DNA of 64,000 nt. It comes from an uncultured Opitutaceae bacterium. GTDB taxonomy: Bacteria; Verrucomicrobiota; Verrucomicrobiia; Opitutales; Opitutaceae. Shown piece after piece: positions 8,337 through 17,782 of the stretch (its first letter is position 1; each line of letters starts with the position of its first letter). The position numbers and the translations under genes were made by a program. The notes under the pieces were generated by a model. It was not told where the DNA came from. It made no database searches and saw only the letters and a program-made list of their open reading frames with translations. The stretch covers positions 1,373,627 through 1,437,626 of the forward strand of contig OX638348.1 of NCBI GenBank assembly GCA_951813085.1, read 5' to 3'.

Positions 8337-10274
8337 CTAAATGGCAACGGAAGGCGTTTTCAGCTTTTTGCGAATTCCAGCGAGCATGTCGTCGGGGGAA
8401 AGTCCAGCGCTTGCCCGAAGAACGGCGACGTCGGAACCATGCTCGACGAATGAATCCGGCCAACCGATCCGATGCACTGGCGTAGCGACTTCCGCGTTGG
8501 AAAGCGCTTCGAGAACGGCGCTGCCGAATCCACCCGTGACGACTCCGTCCTCCATGGTGACGATCAGTCGGTTGCCTTCCGCTTGCGAAAGGAGAAGCTC
8601 AGTATCGATCGGCTTCGTAAAGCGCGCATTCACGACCCCAACGTCGAGACCGTCCTCGACGTGAAGTCGATCGCTCAATTCGAGAGCCTCCTGCACCATG
8701 GGACCGAGCGCCCATATCGTAAGGTCATCTCCGGGGCGAAGGATCTCCGCCTTTCCGATTTCCATTGGAGCGGGCGATGGTTTGACTGGCGTTCCAGGAC
8801 CGGCTCCGCGTGGATAGCGAATAAAGGCTGGGCCATCCAATGAGAGTCCTGCGCTCATCATATCCACCAGCTCATCCTCGTCCTTCGGCTGCATCGCGAC
8901 GGCATTGGGTATGCAGCGCGTATAGGCGATATCGAACAAGCCATGATGGGTCGCTCCGTCATTGGGAGATAGCCCGGATCGGTCCATGCAAAAAAGAACG
9001 GGTAGATTTTGAAGGCAGATGTCGTGAATCAACTGATCGAATGCGCGCTGCAGAAAAGTTGAATAGATCCCCACTACGGGGCGGATCCCCCGCGTGGCCA
9101 ATCCTCCGGCGAAGAGAACCGCGTGCTCTTCAGCGATTCCCACGTCGTAGAACTGCTTCGGCAATTCGTTGGACAAGTGTATGAGCCCCGTGCCCGATGG
9201 CATGGCGCCCGTGATGCCCACTACCTTCTTGTCAGCCTTTGCGAAGCGAACGAGCGCCCGCCCAAAGACATCCTGGTAATTAGGGGATGACGGGGCTCCT
9301 TTCGATTTTGACTTGCCAGAACCGATTTCGAACGGGCTTGTCCCGTGGAAGCTCTCCGGACGATCGATGGCCGGCTTGTAGCCTTTGCCCTTCTTTGTGA
9401 CGACATGCAGAATGACGGGCTCGTCCGCTTCCTTAGCGAACTCGAGATGCCGTCTCAGCAAGGGAAGATCGTGCCCGTCGATCGGACCGAAATAGCGTAC
9501 GCCATACTGTTCGAAAATGTAGGAGGGCACCATGATGCTCTTCCAACCTTTCTCCGCATTCTTTCCAATTTTGAGGAGCTGTTCGCCTCCCGGCACCTTT
9601 TGCAGGAGCGTCCCAACATCATGATGCAATCGGTTGTAGATGGGGTTTGTGATGAGCTCGTTCAGGTACTTGGACATTGCTCCCACGTTTTTAGCGATGG
9701 ACCACTCGTTGTCGTTCAGCACGATGACGAGGCGCTTCGTGGCGGAGGCGACATTGTTCAACGCTTCCATGGTGATTCCGCAAGTGAATGCAGCATCGCC
9801 GCAAAGCGCGACCACGTGCTCGTCGGTTCCGAGCTGATCGCGCGCAGCTGCCATGCCCAAAGCGGCGGATAGCGCGGTGCCAGCATGACCTGCCCCAAAG
9901 GAGTCGTGAGGGCTCTCGCTCCGTGATAGAAAGCCGCTCAAGCCATCGCTCTTTCTTATCTTGTCGAATTTAGAGCCATTTCGCCCGGTGAGGAGCTTGT
10001 GTACATATCCCTGGTGGGAGGTATCGAAAACAAATTTGTCCTTGGGCGTATCGAATACCAGGTGGAGCGCGATGGTGAGCTCGACAACGCCGAGATTCGG
10101 TCCCAGATGGCCCCCATTGATCGAGGTCACCTCGATTAGCTTGGATCGAATTTCGCTCGCAAGATCCGCCAAGCGCTCTTCGCTTAGATTCCGAATGTCC
10201 TCTGGACTCTGGATTCCCTCAAGCAGGGACTCGGTCTCTTCGCTGTCAGAGGGGTTTTGTGGGCTGTTGTTCAA
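8337..10274 (-). CDS. dxs: 1-deoxy-D-xylulose-5-phosphate synthase
   Basis: The protein has 645 residues, the usual Dxs length. The enzyme condenses pyruvate and glyceraldehyde 3-phosphate with thiamine diphosphate in the first step of the MEP isoprenoid pathway, in the cytoplasm. Visible signatures are GHLGPNLGVVELTIALH near the N-terminus, DTSHQGYVHKLLTGR, the cofactor segment CGDAA...VLNDNEWSI, and GIAEEHAV with the catalytic glutamate. The transketolase C-terminal domain (IDTELLL...TMEDGVVTGGFGSAVLE) follows. The usual GDG of the thiamine motif reads GDA, and the usual GHSSTS-type loop reads GHAGTALS, so this is a divergent clade member. It lies 74 nt downstream of the xseB stop, matching the common xseB-dxs linkage. 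Confidence 0.92.
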   Translation of the reverse strand: MNNSPQNPSDSEETESLLEGIQSPEDIRNLSEERLADLASEIRSKLIEVTSINGGHLGPNLGVVELTIALHLVFDTPKDKFVFDTSHQGYVHKLLTGRNGSKFDKIRKSDGLSGFLSRSESPHDSFGAGHAGTALSAALGMAAARDQLGTDEHVVALCGDAAFTCGITMEALNNVASATKRLVIVLNDNEWSIAKNVGAMSKYLNELITNPIYNRLHHDVGTLLQKVPGGEQLLKIGKNAEKGWKSIMVPSYIFEQYGVRYFGPIDGHDLPLLRRHLEFAKEADEPVILHVVTKKGKGYKPAIDRPESFHGTSPFEIGSGKSKSKGAPSSPNYQDVFGRALVRFAKADKKVVGITGAMPSGTGLIHLSNELPKQFYDVGIAEEHAVLFAGGLATRGIRPVVGIYSTFLQRAFDQLIHDICLQNLPVLFCMDRSGLSPNDGATHHGLFDIAYTRCIPNAVAMQPKDEDELVDMMSAGLSLDGPAFIRYPRGAGPGTPVKPSPAPMEIGKAEILRPGDDLTIWALGPMVQEALELSDRLHVEDGLDVGVVNARFTKPIDTELLLSQAEGNRLIVTMEDGVVTGGFGSAVLEALSNAEVATPVHRIGWPDSFVEHGSDVAVLRASAGLSPDDMLAGIRKKLKTPSVAI

Positions 10275-10348
10275 GGCTTTGGAATTGAAAACGGGAAAAA
10301 GAAGTCAATCGGGAAGGCATGTCCACTCAATTGGCGAATTTCTCCAAT

Positions 10349-10624
10349 TTAAGAGTCTGGGTCGAATTCTTCAAACTCCGGAGAGTCGGCATCTTGATTC
10401 TTTAAAATCTCGATCTTAGCTTCCGCCTCGGAAATTTTCTTGTCGCAATGGGCTAGAAGCTTCGATCCTTCCTCGTATCGTTTCACGAGCCCATCTAGCT
10501 TCAATTCACCACTCTCCATTTCTTCGACAATCGCCTCTAGCTTTTCGAGGCCATCTTCAAAGCTCAGCTCTTCTTCTTTTCTCTTCTTGGGCACGGTTGA
10601 AAGTATGGATTCGAATGCTTCCAT
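10349..10624 (-). CDS. xseB: Exodeoxyribonuclease VII small subunit
   Basis: From ATG at 10624 the protein has 91 residues. A TTG seven codons upstream (10645) could also start it. The conserved core is LSFEDGLEKLEAIVEEMESG, then KRYEEGSKLLAHCDKKISEAEAKI, which is the XseB coiled-coil signature. With XseA it forms the single-strand-specific exonuclease VII. xseA is not next to it here. It is followed by dxs on the same strand and is divergent from the M48 protease gene; the 88 nt between them must hold promoters for both directions. Confidence 0.88.
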   Translation of the reverse strand: MEAFESILSTVPKKRKEEELSFEDGLEKLEAIVEEMESGELKLDGLVKRYEEGSKLLAHCDKKISEAEAKIEILKNQDADSPEFEEFDPDS

Positions 10625-10712
10625 TACAAGATCATGTTCTTGCAAATCCCAGAGCTATTTTCGGGCCGGCCCGCGATCCGCTAACAAGGCTCGACAGCCA
10701 CTCCGAAATCGC

Positions 10713-11990
10713 ATGAGACTTTTCGCGATGACCCCATTGGAAATTGCATTTGTCGTCGCCTTGGCGCTCAAGCTTGGAGCCGAGCTGATTCTAGAAGCCC
10801 TCAACCGCGGACATGTTTTGAAATTCGCTGGTTCGGCTCCCGAAGAGCTGCAGGACGTCATGGACGCGGAAACCTACGACAAGTCCAATCGCTACACGCT
10901 AGCGAAAAGCCGATTCGGTTCGTTCGAGCTGCTATTCGACGCAGCCATCATCGCGATCGTAGTGCTCAGCGGACTGCTTCCCGCTCTATTCGACTATTGG
11001 AGCGCTCAATTCGGGGAATCCAATCTATCGTCGGCGCTCTTTCTCGTAGCCCTAACGACCCTTATCGGTCTTCCAGGACTTCCGTTCGAATATTGGCGCC
11101 AGTTCAAGATCGAGGAAGACTTCGGCTTCAATCGCAGCACAGTGAAGCTATGGGTCATCGACAAGATAAAGGGGACCCTCATCGGCTTCGTGATCGGCAT
11201 TCCGTTGCTCTGGCTCTTGATGAATCTGGTGGGCTGGCTCGGGGATTCATGGTGGATCTACGCATTCGCGATCATGATGGCGTTTCAATTGCTGATGATG
11301 GTTCTCTACCCGATGCTGATCATGCCCCTTTTCAACAAGCTATCTCCCCTTGAAGAGGGTCCCTTGAAAGAGCGCTTGATGGCCTTGTCGGATCGAGCAG
11401 GATTCAAGGCGAAGACGATTCAAGTGATCGATGGAAGCAAGCGGTCCGCCCACTCCAATGCGTATTTTACTGGGTTCGGGAAATTCCGCCGCATCGTCCT
11501 CTATGATACCTTGATCGAGCAATTGGACGAAGAGGCGCTTGAGGCAGTTCTTGCCCACGAGATTGGCCACTACAAGAAAGGGCATATCCCCAAAATGATC
11601 GCCATGTCCGCAGCTATGATGCTAGCCGCGTTCTGGATCATCGATTCCTTGCTTCACAGTTCCGCCTTTTTCGAGGGTTTTGGATTTTCGCCGCTGGCCT
11701 CAGGCCAAGCAGGAAACCTGGGGATCGCAATGTTGCTCTTTAGCTTGATCGGAGGATTGGTCACGTTCTGGATCAGTCCCATTACGAATACTCTGTCGAG
11801 AAAACATGAATACGAAGCGGATGCCTTCGCTCGGGATGCGGTTCAAGGATGGGAACCGCTTAGCCGCGCTTTGAGGCGATTGAGCGAAAAGAATCTCTCC
11901 AACTTAAATCCTCACCCTACCTATAGCGGTTTCCACTATTCGCACCCCACCTTGCTCGAAAGAGAAAGAGCGATGAGAGAAAGCAGCTAG
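10713..11990 (+). CDS. M48 family CAAX-protease-like membrane metallopeptidase
   Basis: From ATG at 10713 the protein has 425 residues; ATG 10728 (MTPLEIAFVV) is an alternative. The open frame extends upstream to 10440, but that part is antisense to xseB and not like any membrane protease. Several membrane helices are visible. The zinc motif HEIGH lies at 282-286, with the third ligand expected in EYEADAFA near residue 368. The N-terminal half (ALKLGAELILEALN, YTLAKSRFGSFELLFDAAI, EDFGFNRSTVKLW) matches the Ste24/CAAX prenyl protease N-terminal domain. In bacteria such proteins are thought to act in membrane protein quality control; the substrate here is unknown. Confidence 0.88.
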   Translation: MRLFAMTPLEIAFVVALALKLGAELILEALNRGHVLKFAGSAPEELQDVMDAETYDKSNRYTLAKSRFGSFELLFDAAIIAIVVLSGLLPALFDYWSAQFGESNLSSALFLVALTTLIGLPGLPFEYWRQFKIEEDFGFNRSTVKLWVIDKIKGTLIGFVIGIPLLWLLMNLVGWLGDSWWIYAFAIMMAFQLLMMVLYPMLIMPLFNKLSPLEEGPLKERLMALSDRAGFKAKTIQVIDGSKRSAHSNAYFTGFGKFRRIVLYDTLIEQLDEEALEAVLAHEIGHYKKGHIPKMIAMSAAMMLAAFWIIDSLLHSSAFFEGFGFSPLASGQAGNLGIAMLLFSLIGGLVTFWISPITNTLSRKHEYEADAFARDAVQGWEPLSRALRRLSEKNLSNLNPHPTYSGFHYSHPTLLERERAMRESS

Positions 11991-12029
11991 CATGGTTTGG
12001 AAGGTCACGGGGGAAAGAGGAGTCCAATC

Positions 12030-12482
12030 ATGAAGTCGGCCCAGTTCGCATTGCTAGGCGTCCTTCTGCTTATACCGATTGCTTGGTTTATTCTGTTTGG
12101 CTTTGCTCCTGGCGAGGAGAAGGGCAATAGCTACGGGTTTACGGGGACGCTCTTCACGATCGGGGCGCAGGACCATGAAATTTATCACGACCCGAATATC
12201 GAATCTGAGACCATTCTTAAACTTGCGGCTTACTTGTCGCGTATTGGCTACTTTGGGGAACAGTACGGAGGCGTTGTGCAATTCAAGCGAGAGGATGAGG
12301 GCTATCGCGTCTTTCTCACGTATTCAGAATCTTACTGGGAGATGGACGCCTTCAAAGAGGAAGTTTCTGGAATACGCGACGATCTGTCGAGCCTTGCGCT
12401 CAACAGTCCAACCGCGATCACCTTGGTAGATGCAGTAGGGGGTAAGGTTCAAACACAGGATTTTGAAAACATCGAAGATTAG
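12030..12482 (+). CDS. Small membrane-anchored protein, unknown function
   Basis: From ATG at 12030 the protein has 150 residues. This start is chosen because AGGAG lies 7 nt upstream; the frame is open to 11997. One N-terminal membrane helix (FALLGVLLLIPIAWFILFGF) is followed by a soluble domain of about 125 residues with no motif I recognise. It lies 39 nt after the M48 protease and its 3' end overlaps the next gene by 20 nt, so the three probably form one transcript. No function is proposed. Confidence 0.7.
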   Translation: MKSAQFALLGVLLLIPIAWFILFGFAPGEEKGNSYGFTGTLFTIGAQDHEIYHDPNIESETILKLAAYLSRIGYFGEQYGGVVQFKREDEGYRVFLTYSESYWEMDAFKEEVSGIRDDLSSLALNSPTAITLVDAVGGKVQTQDFENIED

Positions 12483-13401
12483 AATTTTTGCGCTGGGGAT
12501 CGCCTGCGTCCTCGCCGCGATCGAAGTCGCCGCTTCTTCTGACGCGTCTCTTCGAGTCGCTTCTTACAATGTTCGGAACTACCTCGCTATGGATCGAATT
12601 GTAGCCGGCAAATGGCGGCCGGACTATCCCAAGCCGGAATCAGAAAAGCAAGTGGTGCGCGCATCGATCATCGAAGCGGATCCAGACATCTTGGCGCTCC
12701 AGGAAATCGGTTCATTGGAACACCTAGAGGAACTCAGGCGTGACTTGGCGAGCGAAGGGCTCGTCTACGACGGATTCGCGTGGATGGAAGCGCATGATCC
12801 CGATCGGTGCCTGGCCGCTTTGTGGAAAAAGGGAATCGATATCGAAGTTCGGGAGCATCCCAATTTGCCGATACGGTACTTTGGCAAGGTGGAATTCGTT
12901 AAGCGAGGTATGCTGGAGCTTAGGGTAGAGGACAGCAAAGGCGGGTGGAGCCTGTATAATTTGCATTTAAAAAGCAAATACACGACGCTTAAATCCGATC
13001 CACTTTCAACGAAGCGCCGCACGTTGGAGAGCCGCTCTGCTCGCGATCGGATTATCGAGCTCAATCCTCAGCTGTCGGAAAGTCGATTCATCATCACGGG
13101 CGATCTGAATGATTCTCCTGCCTCTGCAGCCTTCCGGGCGTTGAACAAAAGGGGGGATCGCATCATAGGCGTTCCAATTCGGTGCGTGGACGCGAATGGC
13201 TCTACTTGGACGCACTACTATAAGAAAGAAGACCTCTATGGGCGAATCGACTATTTCCTAGCATCGCTGGGCTGGCGCCTTCCCGAAAGCTTTGAAGGGT
13301 CGATTCTGACGCGAACCGATTTCTATCGAGGGAGCGACCACCGCCTCATTTGGATCGATGTTTCTTCGGATGCTCTACTCCTTGAACAGGATGCAAATTG
13401 A
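12463..13401 (+). CDS. Exported endonuclease/exonuclease/phosphatase family protein
   Basis: The protein has 312 residues from a TTG start with AGGA just upstream, overlapping the previous gene. A signal peptide (about residues 6-24) precedes SLRVASYNVRNYL, the first EEP motif. DILALQEIG carries the metal-binding glutamate, the ITGDLNDSP segment carries the DxN pair, and GSDHRLIWIDV carries the catalytic histidine near the end. The fold is shared by DNase I-like nucleases, phosphodiesterases and sphingomyelinases, so the substrate cannot be named. It acts outside the cytoplasm if the signal is real. Its last 27 nt overlap the end of the convergent lactonase gene. Confidence 0.82.
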   Translation: MKTSKIRIFALGIACVLAAIEVAASSDASLRVASYNVRNYLAMDRIVAGKWRPDYPKPESEKQVVRASIIEADPDILALQEIGSLEHLEELRRDLASEGLVYDGFAWMEAHDPDRCLAALWKKGIDIEVREHPNLPIRYFGKVEFVKRGMLELRVEDSKGGWSLYNLHLKSKYTTLKSDPLSTKRRTLESRSARDRIIELNPQLSESRFIITGDLNDSPASAAFRALNKRGDRIIGVPIRCVDANGSTWTHYYKKEDLYGRIDYFLASLGWRLPESFEGSILTRTDFYRGSDHRLIWIDVSSDALLLEQDAN

Positions 13402-14487
13402 AGCCGGCACATTTATGGCCGAGGCTCTCTGATAGGTCAGTTCACCAGTATCCTGGTCGATTTCAAAGACTGATATCGTATTGGAATGATGTCCCGCTGC
13501 GAGCAACCAGCGGCCGCTCGAATCCATGTTGATGTTACGGGGCCACGCACCGCGAACGGGTTCCACTTCCGTTACCGTTAGCTTGCCCGTAGCGGGATCG
13601 GCGCGGTAAGCCGTTATGGAATCATTGCCGCGATTTCCCGAGTAGAGGAAGCGGCCATTGGGATGTGTGATGATTTCGGAGCTCGAATTGAATACTTCCT
13701 TAGCTTTCGTCTCTTCGCTAAGCGCAGGGGTCGTAGTGAGACGCTTTGTCAGGCCGGACTGAGCGTCGTAAGCAAATGTAGTAACGGAAAGCGCTAGCTC
13801 ATTGAGAAGGTAGATGAATTTTCCGTCTACCGAAAATCGCATATGACGAGGTCCTCCTCCGGGAATGGTTTCCGCGAAGCTATGCGTCTTGATTGAAGGG
13901 CCCGAAGCGTCGATTTTGTAGATGACGATCTTGTCGATTCCTAAGTCGGGAACGAAGGCGAAACGGCCGTCGGGAGAAAACCCTGTCCAATGCGGATGCG
14001 GCTTGTCTTGACGACTCGGTACGACGCCCGATCCTCCCTCGTGCTCAACAAGCTGAGCCCGTGGATTGACGCTGCCGTCCTCGGAAAGTCGGAAGAGGGC
14101 GGTTGACCCGCCGCCATATTGGGCAGTGAGCAGAAAAGCGCCTGATGGGTGAACGGAAATATGGGTGCCGCCACCATCGCCAATCGCTTGGCTGTTGATG
14201 AACGTAAGCGAGGCATCGCCGTTGATGCGGTAGGCGGCCACGCATGGGCCTTTCTCATTTTGAGCCACGGCATAGAGATAGGATTGGCTAGGATGCATCG
14301 CCAGGAATCCGGGGGAGCCAATTTCCGCAGCTACGGTCGCAGGTTCAAGCTTGCCGCTCTCTGTATCGAACTTCGAATGATAGATTCCTTTGGAGCCATT
14401 TCCTCCGGTTCCGTAATATACATCGACAGACTTTCCGGAGAGGAAGGTTGGGCTCGCGAGCAGTAGAAAAACGAGGGCAGATTTCAT
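13375..14487 (-). CDS. Exported lactonase-family beta-propeller protein
   Basis: The protein has 370 residues with a signal peptide (MKSALVFLLLASPTFLSGKS). The remainder is a run of beta-propeller blades. Characteristic segments are PGFLAMHPSQSYLYAV, GGGTHISVHPSGAFLL, HPHWTGFSPDGRFAFVPDLG, GPRHMRFSVDGKFIYLLNE and PRNINMDSSGRWLLAAG, as in the 6-phosphogluconolactonase (Pgl/YbhE) lactonase family. Cytoplasmic Pgl hydrolyses 6-phosphogluconolactone; an exported copy more likely acts on another sugar lactone. It converges with, and overlaps by 27 nt, the EEP-family gene. Confidence 0.85.
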   Translation of the reverse strand: MKSALVFLLLASPTFLSGKSVDVYYGTGGNGSKGIYHSKFDTESGKLEPATVAAEIGSPGFLAMHPSQSYLYAVAQNEKGPCVAAYRINGDASLTFINSQAIGDGGGTHISVHPSGAFLLTAQYGGGSTALFRLSEDGSVNPRAQLVEHEGGSGVVPSRQDKPHPHWTGFSPDGRFAFVPDLGIDKIVIYKIDASGPSIKTHSFAETIPGGGPRHMRFSVDGKFIYLLNELALSVTTFAYDAQSGLTKRLTTTPALSEETKAKEVFNSSSEIITHPNGRFLYSGNRGNDSITAYRADPATGKLTVTEVEPVRGAWPRNINMDSSGRWLLAAGHHSNTISVFEIDQDTGELTYQRASAINVPASICILFKE

Positions 14488-14558
14488 AATTAGACCGAGA
14501 TAGCAGAAACCTGCTGTCTGCGCACGAACTATGTTGCAAAACGAAACCGCAATATTCG

Positions 14559-16562
14559 CTAGTCCATTTTCCTCTCGTCGGCTGCGCTGAGCAGATTTAC
14601 CAGCGTCGCGTTAAGCGTATCCATTTTAAGTGGCTTTTGCAGATAGCCATTCATTCCCACCTCTGCGCAACGTTGTTCATCATTGGGAGCGATATGCGCG
14701 GAAAGCGCTACGATAGGCGTCGGAGGCGAACGATCTTCACGCTCCCTAATGGCCTGGGCGGTTTCGAAGCCATCAAGGCGTGGCATACGGATATCCAACA
14801 GGATGAGATCGAATGCTTGCTTCCCGCATAGCTTCAACGCTTCGAATCCGTCTTTTGCGCAGATAACCGTATAGCCCAAGCTTCGAATCATGGAGGCTCC
14901 CAGCTCGCGATTTACGCGTTCGTCGTCCACCAGCAAAATCGATAGCGATGCATCCGGTTTTTCTGGAAGTTCGAATCGATTGAAATCGACAGCATCCTCG
15001 TCGGATTGGCCCTTTAGGACAATTGGTATTTCGAACCAAAACCGGCTTCCGACGCCGCGCTCGCTTTCGCAGTCAATTTTTCCGCCGAGCGCTTCGATGA
15101 AGGCTCTACATATCGCTAGTCCAAGACCCATCCCGCCATAGGATCGATTCATCCCGCCATCCACCTGCGTAAAGGGCTTAAAAAGCTCTTCGCGATCGCT
15201 GTCGCTAATTCCAATGCCAGTATCTTCGATGCTGACGTGCAACTGTCCATCGGTATCGTTTTTCTTGGAGATGATTGCAGTCACGGAAACGGTTCCGGAT
15301 TCCGTGAACTTTATGGCATTGCCAATCAGGTTGAGCACGACCTGTCTCAATCTTCCTTCATCGGATTCGAAGAGAACCGCTTTCTCAGAGTTATAGTCTG
15401 GCGGCAGATCGAATTCAAATTCCAGCTTCAATCCCTTCGTATCGGCTTCCTTCATCATCAGGAAAATCACGTCGCTGCAGCATTTCTGTAAGTTCACCAG
15501 ATCGTTTTGCAGGCGAATTTCGCCGCGTTCCACTCGGCTGAAATCGAGAATATCGTCTATCAGCCGCAAAAGTAGCTCGGCGGATTGCTTAATGATTTCC
15601 AGTTCCCGAGCATCCTCCAAGTCGTTGGTCTTATTGAGAAGACGGTCAACGTATCCAATAATTGGATTGAGTGGTGTTCTTAGCTCGTGACTTGTCGTTG
15701 CTAGAAATTCGTTTTTCGCCAATGCGGCTTTCTTGGCCGCGTCAATCGCCCTGTTAAGCGCCTTATTACGCTCGTTCAAATCCTTGGTCCGCTTCTCTAC
15801 GACCTGCTCAAGGCTTGAATTGATGTTGCGCAGCGATTCGTCGCGAACGCGAATGGTTTCAAGCATGTCGTTGACGCTATCTACCAATAAACCGATTTCG
15901 TCATCATGCCGCTTGACCGCTTTCGCTTCGTATCCCTTTTCATTCGCGATCTTTCGGGTGACGCCAACAAGATCCTTAATGGGGACGGTGATGGATTTTT
16001 GAAGCTTGGTTGCCAGGAACGCAGCAATACTCAATCCTACTCCAAAGAGGACTAAGTTCACCCATAAAAGCCGGCCAATAGCCGCGTTTAGAGGACGCGT
16101 ATTCACCTCTATGAGCATGGTTCCCAACGCTTCTTCGTCCTTCAGGATCTCGGAGCTGAAATAGAGCCGATTGCCATCGGTTTGACTGCCGGTGAAATCC
16201 GGACTGGGATGAGGCTGCAACGAATCGTCCCGTGAGTTGAACGCAAATACATTTCCCTCCTTGTCATAAAGGCAGATGCTTTCGATGCCCGGAGCCTCGC
16301 TCAAGGATTCCAAGTATTCACTAGCGGCGCGTGAATCGTTGGTTTGGAACGCTGTGTGCGTATTGCTCTCGATAACATATTTTATATTATCCAATACGTT
16401 TAATATGCGCTCATAGTTCGCTTCGCGCGCGTAGATGAATGAGAACACGCAGAGAATAAGCAACGCGGAGACGCTGGAGATCAATGTGATCCCGAGGATT
16501 TTCCGAGCAACAGGCAAACCGGAAATCCACCGTTTGATCGCGCTGCCATTGTTCTCTATCAT
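14559..16562 (-). CDS. Hybrid sensor histidine kinase with receiver domain
   Basis: The protein has 667 residues. A membrane helix at about 23-45 and another at about 164-184 flank an extracytoplasmic sensor of about 115 residues. A HAMP linker (185-240) and a coiled coil (245-285) follow. The dimerisation domain has the phospho-accepting His292 in SHELRTPLNP. The ATPase domain has the N box around 411-415 (NLIGN), then DTGIG and GMGLGL. The C-terminal receiver domain has acidic VDDE near 546, phospho-acceptor Asp590 in LILLDIRMP, and a conserved lysine in YLQKPL. No response regulator or target gene adjoins it, so the signal and output are unknown. Confidence 0.92.
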   Translation of the reverse strand: MIENNGSAIKRWISGLPVARKILGITLISSVSALLILCVFSFIYAREANYERILNVLDNIKYVIESNTHTAFQTNDSRAASEYLESLSEAPGIESICLYDKEGNVFAFNSRDDSLQPHPSPDFTGSQTDGNRLYFSSEILKDEEALGTMLIEVNTRPLNAAIGRLLWVNLVLFGVGLSIAAFLATKLQKSITVPIKDLVGVTRKIANEKGYEAKAVKRHDDEIGLLVDSVNDMLETIRVRDESLRNINSSLEQVVEKRTKDLNERNKALNRAIDAAKKAALAKNEFLATTSHELRTPLNPIIGYVDRLLNKTNDLEDARELEIIKQSAELLLRLIDDILDFSRVERGEIRLQNDLVNLQKCCSDVIFLMMKEADTKGLKLEFEFDLPPDYNSEKAVLFESDEGRLRQVVLNLIGNAIKFTESGTVSVTAIISKKNDTDGQLHVSIEDTGIGISDSDREELFKPFTQVDGGMNRSYGGMGLGLAICRAFIEALGGKIDCESERGVGSRFWFEIPIVLKGQSDEDAVDFNRFELPEKPDASLSILLVDDERVNRELGASMIRSLGYTVICAKDGFEALKLCGKQAFDLILLDIRMPRLDGFETAQAIREREDRSPPTPIVALSAHIAPNDEQRCAEVGMNGYLQKPLKMDTLNATLVNLLSAADERKMD

Positions 16563-16888
16563 TCCTCTAGGTGAAACCGCTCGATCAGGCTGAAGCTCGT
16601 TCGAACGTTAAGCTTGTCTGCGCTGCGCCATCTGATTTCACGATACTAACTATCCGCTTTCCTACGTCATTGTCAGCGAATTTTTTCGATTCCGAAATGA
16701 ATGTGCCTCTCTGCAGATAACTGGAACTGTCCAGCGATTGGTCCTGCAGCTTACCGCAACGGAGCGACTCGTTTCAGATAGGGTATTCATAGGGAAGCTG
16801 ACGCCATAGGAGATGGAGCCAGATTCGACTGCAAGCTTTTCTGCGGGATCAATGCTCCCCGAGAACAAGAGCTAATCCCGGCACGCTT
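16563..16888. other. Intergenic stretch, no convincing gene
   Basis: These 326 nt separate the sensor kinase start from the rhomboid stop, both on the minus strand. One 68-codon frame (16868 to 16662, minus, TTG start) is present, but its translation has no recognisable motif, so I do not call it. The sensor kinase promoter should lie in the part close to 16563. Confidence 0.5.
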
Positions 16889-17659
16889 CTAGTCCAGATC
16901 AGATACGGAATCGATGGTGGCTGTTCTCTTTGGGGCGATTTCACGCCAGAACATCATCAGTAGAAATCCGATCACCGCACCGCCGATATGAGCGAAGTGC
17001 GCGATTCCGCCCCCAAAGAGCGAAAATCCCGTTACTCCTGAAAACAAGTCCAAGCAGAGCAACCCAGGGATGAAGTATTTTGCGGCGACCGGTACAGGAA
17101 AGAAGATGAGACTTAGCTTCGCATTCGGGTAGAGGATGCCGAACGCGACGAGCACTCCATAAACCGCTCCCGAAGCGCCTACGACCGGTGTATGGTAAAT
17201 GCGCACGAATTCGGTGAGCTGCGCCTCCGATAGCATTCCGACCACCTTCGGATCGATGCGCCCTGTATCCAATAAAGCTTGGATCGCTGCAGGACTTTGC
17301 TCGAGAAGAGCAAGCGCCTCGTAAACCTCATTGAACTTAAATTGATTCACGAGCGTGTAGATGAGGCTCGCGCCAATTCCGGCTAGAAAATAGAATGTGA
17401 GAAATCGCCTCAAGCCCCACCTGAACTCGAGCGCTGAACCGAATGAGGAAAGGGCGAACATATTGAAGAATATGTGAGCGATGCTTCCGTGCATGAACAT
17501 GGTGGTGATCATCTGCCATGCTTGAAAGTAGTCATTCCCTGGGAAGTACAGCGCGAAGAGATGGTACATTCCGTCCGGGCGATCCGGAATGATGTGAGTG
17601 AATACAAACAATATCGCGTTGGCGATAATCAGCGCTTTAACTCCCAATGACAGCTTCAT
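16889..17659 (-). CDS. Rhomboid family intramembrane serine protease
   Basis: From ATG at 17659 the protein has 256 residues. This start is chosen because the first membrane helix begins right after it; the frame is open to a TTG at 17740. Six membrane helices are visible. The HxxxN pair lies in AHIFFNM (about 62-66), the catalytic serine in GASGAVYG (about Ser163), and the catalytic histidine in HFAHIGG (about His224). A hydrophilic insertion of about 45 residues lies just before the GASG helix, which is common in some rhomboid groups. It cleaves transmembrane segments; the substrate is unknown. It is divergent from the first sulfatase gene. Confidence 0.88.
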   Translation of the reverse strand: MKLSLGVKALIIANAILFVFTHIIPDRPDGMYHLFALYFPGNDYFQAWQMITTMFMHGSIAHIFFNMFALSSFGSALEFRWGLRRFLTFYFLAGIGASLIYTLVNQFKFNEVYEALALLEQSPAAIQALLDTGRIDPKVVGMLSEAQLTEFVRIYHTPVVGASGAVYGVLVAFGILYPNAKLSLIFFPVPVAAKYFIPGLLCLDLFSGVTGFSLFGGGIAHFAHIGGAVIGFLLMMFWREIAPKRTATIDSVSDLD

Positions 17660-17782
17660 TGAGGCACGATCATTCCGGGATCCAATCGAGGCGCAACCTT
17701 TATCCCCATTTGGCTGGTAATTGAGCACCGTCTTCTGCAAAACAGACGACTCGAAAATCTCGCTTTGCCCATTCCTTTACCC

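Noticed and set aside
10440..10712. In-frame N-terminal extension of the M48 protease
   Set aside because: It is antisense to the well-supported xseB and is Ser/Arg-rich without membrane character; the family fold begins after 10713.
16662..16868. 68-codon minus-strand ORF between the sensor kinase and rhomboid genes
   Set aside because: TTG start, no domain, no conserved-looking segment; left as intergenic.
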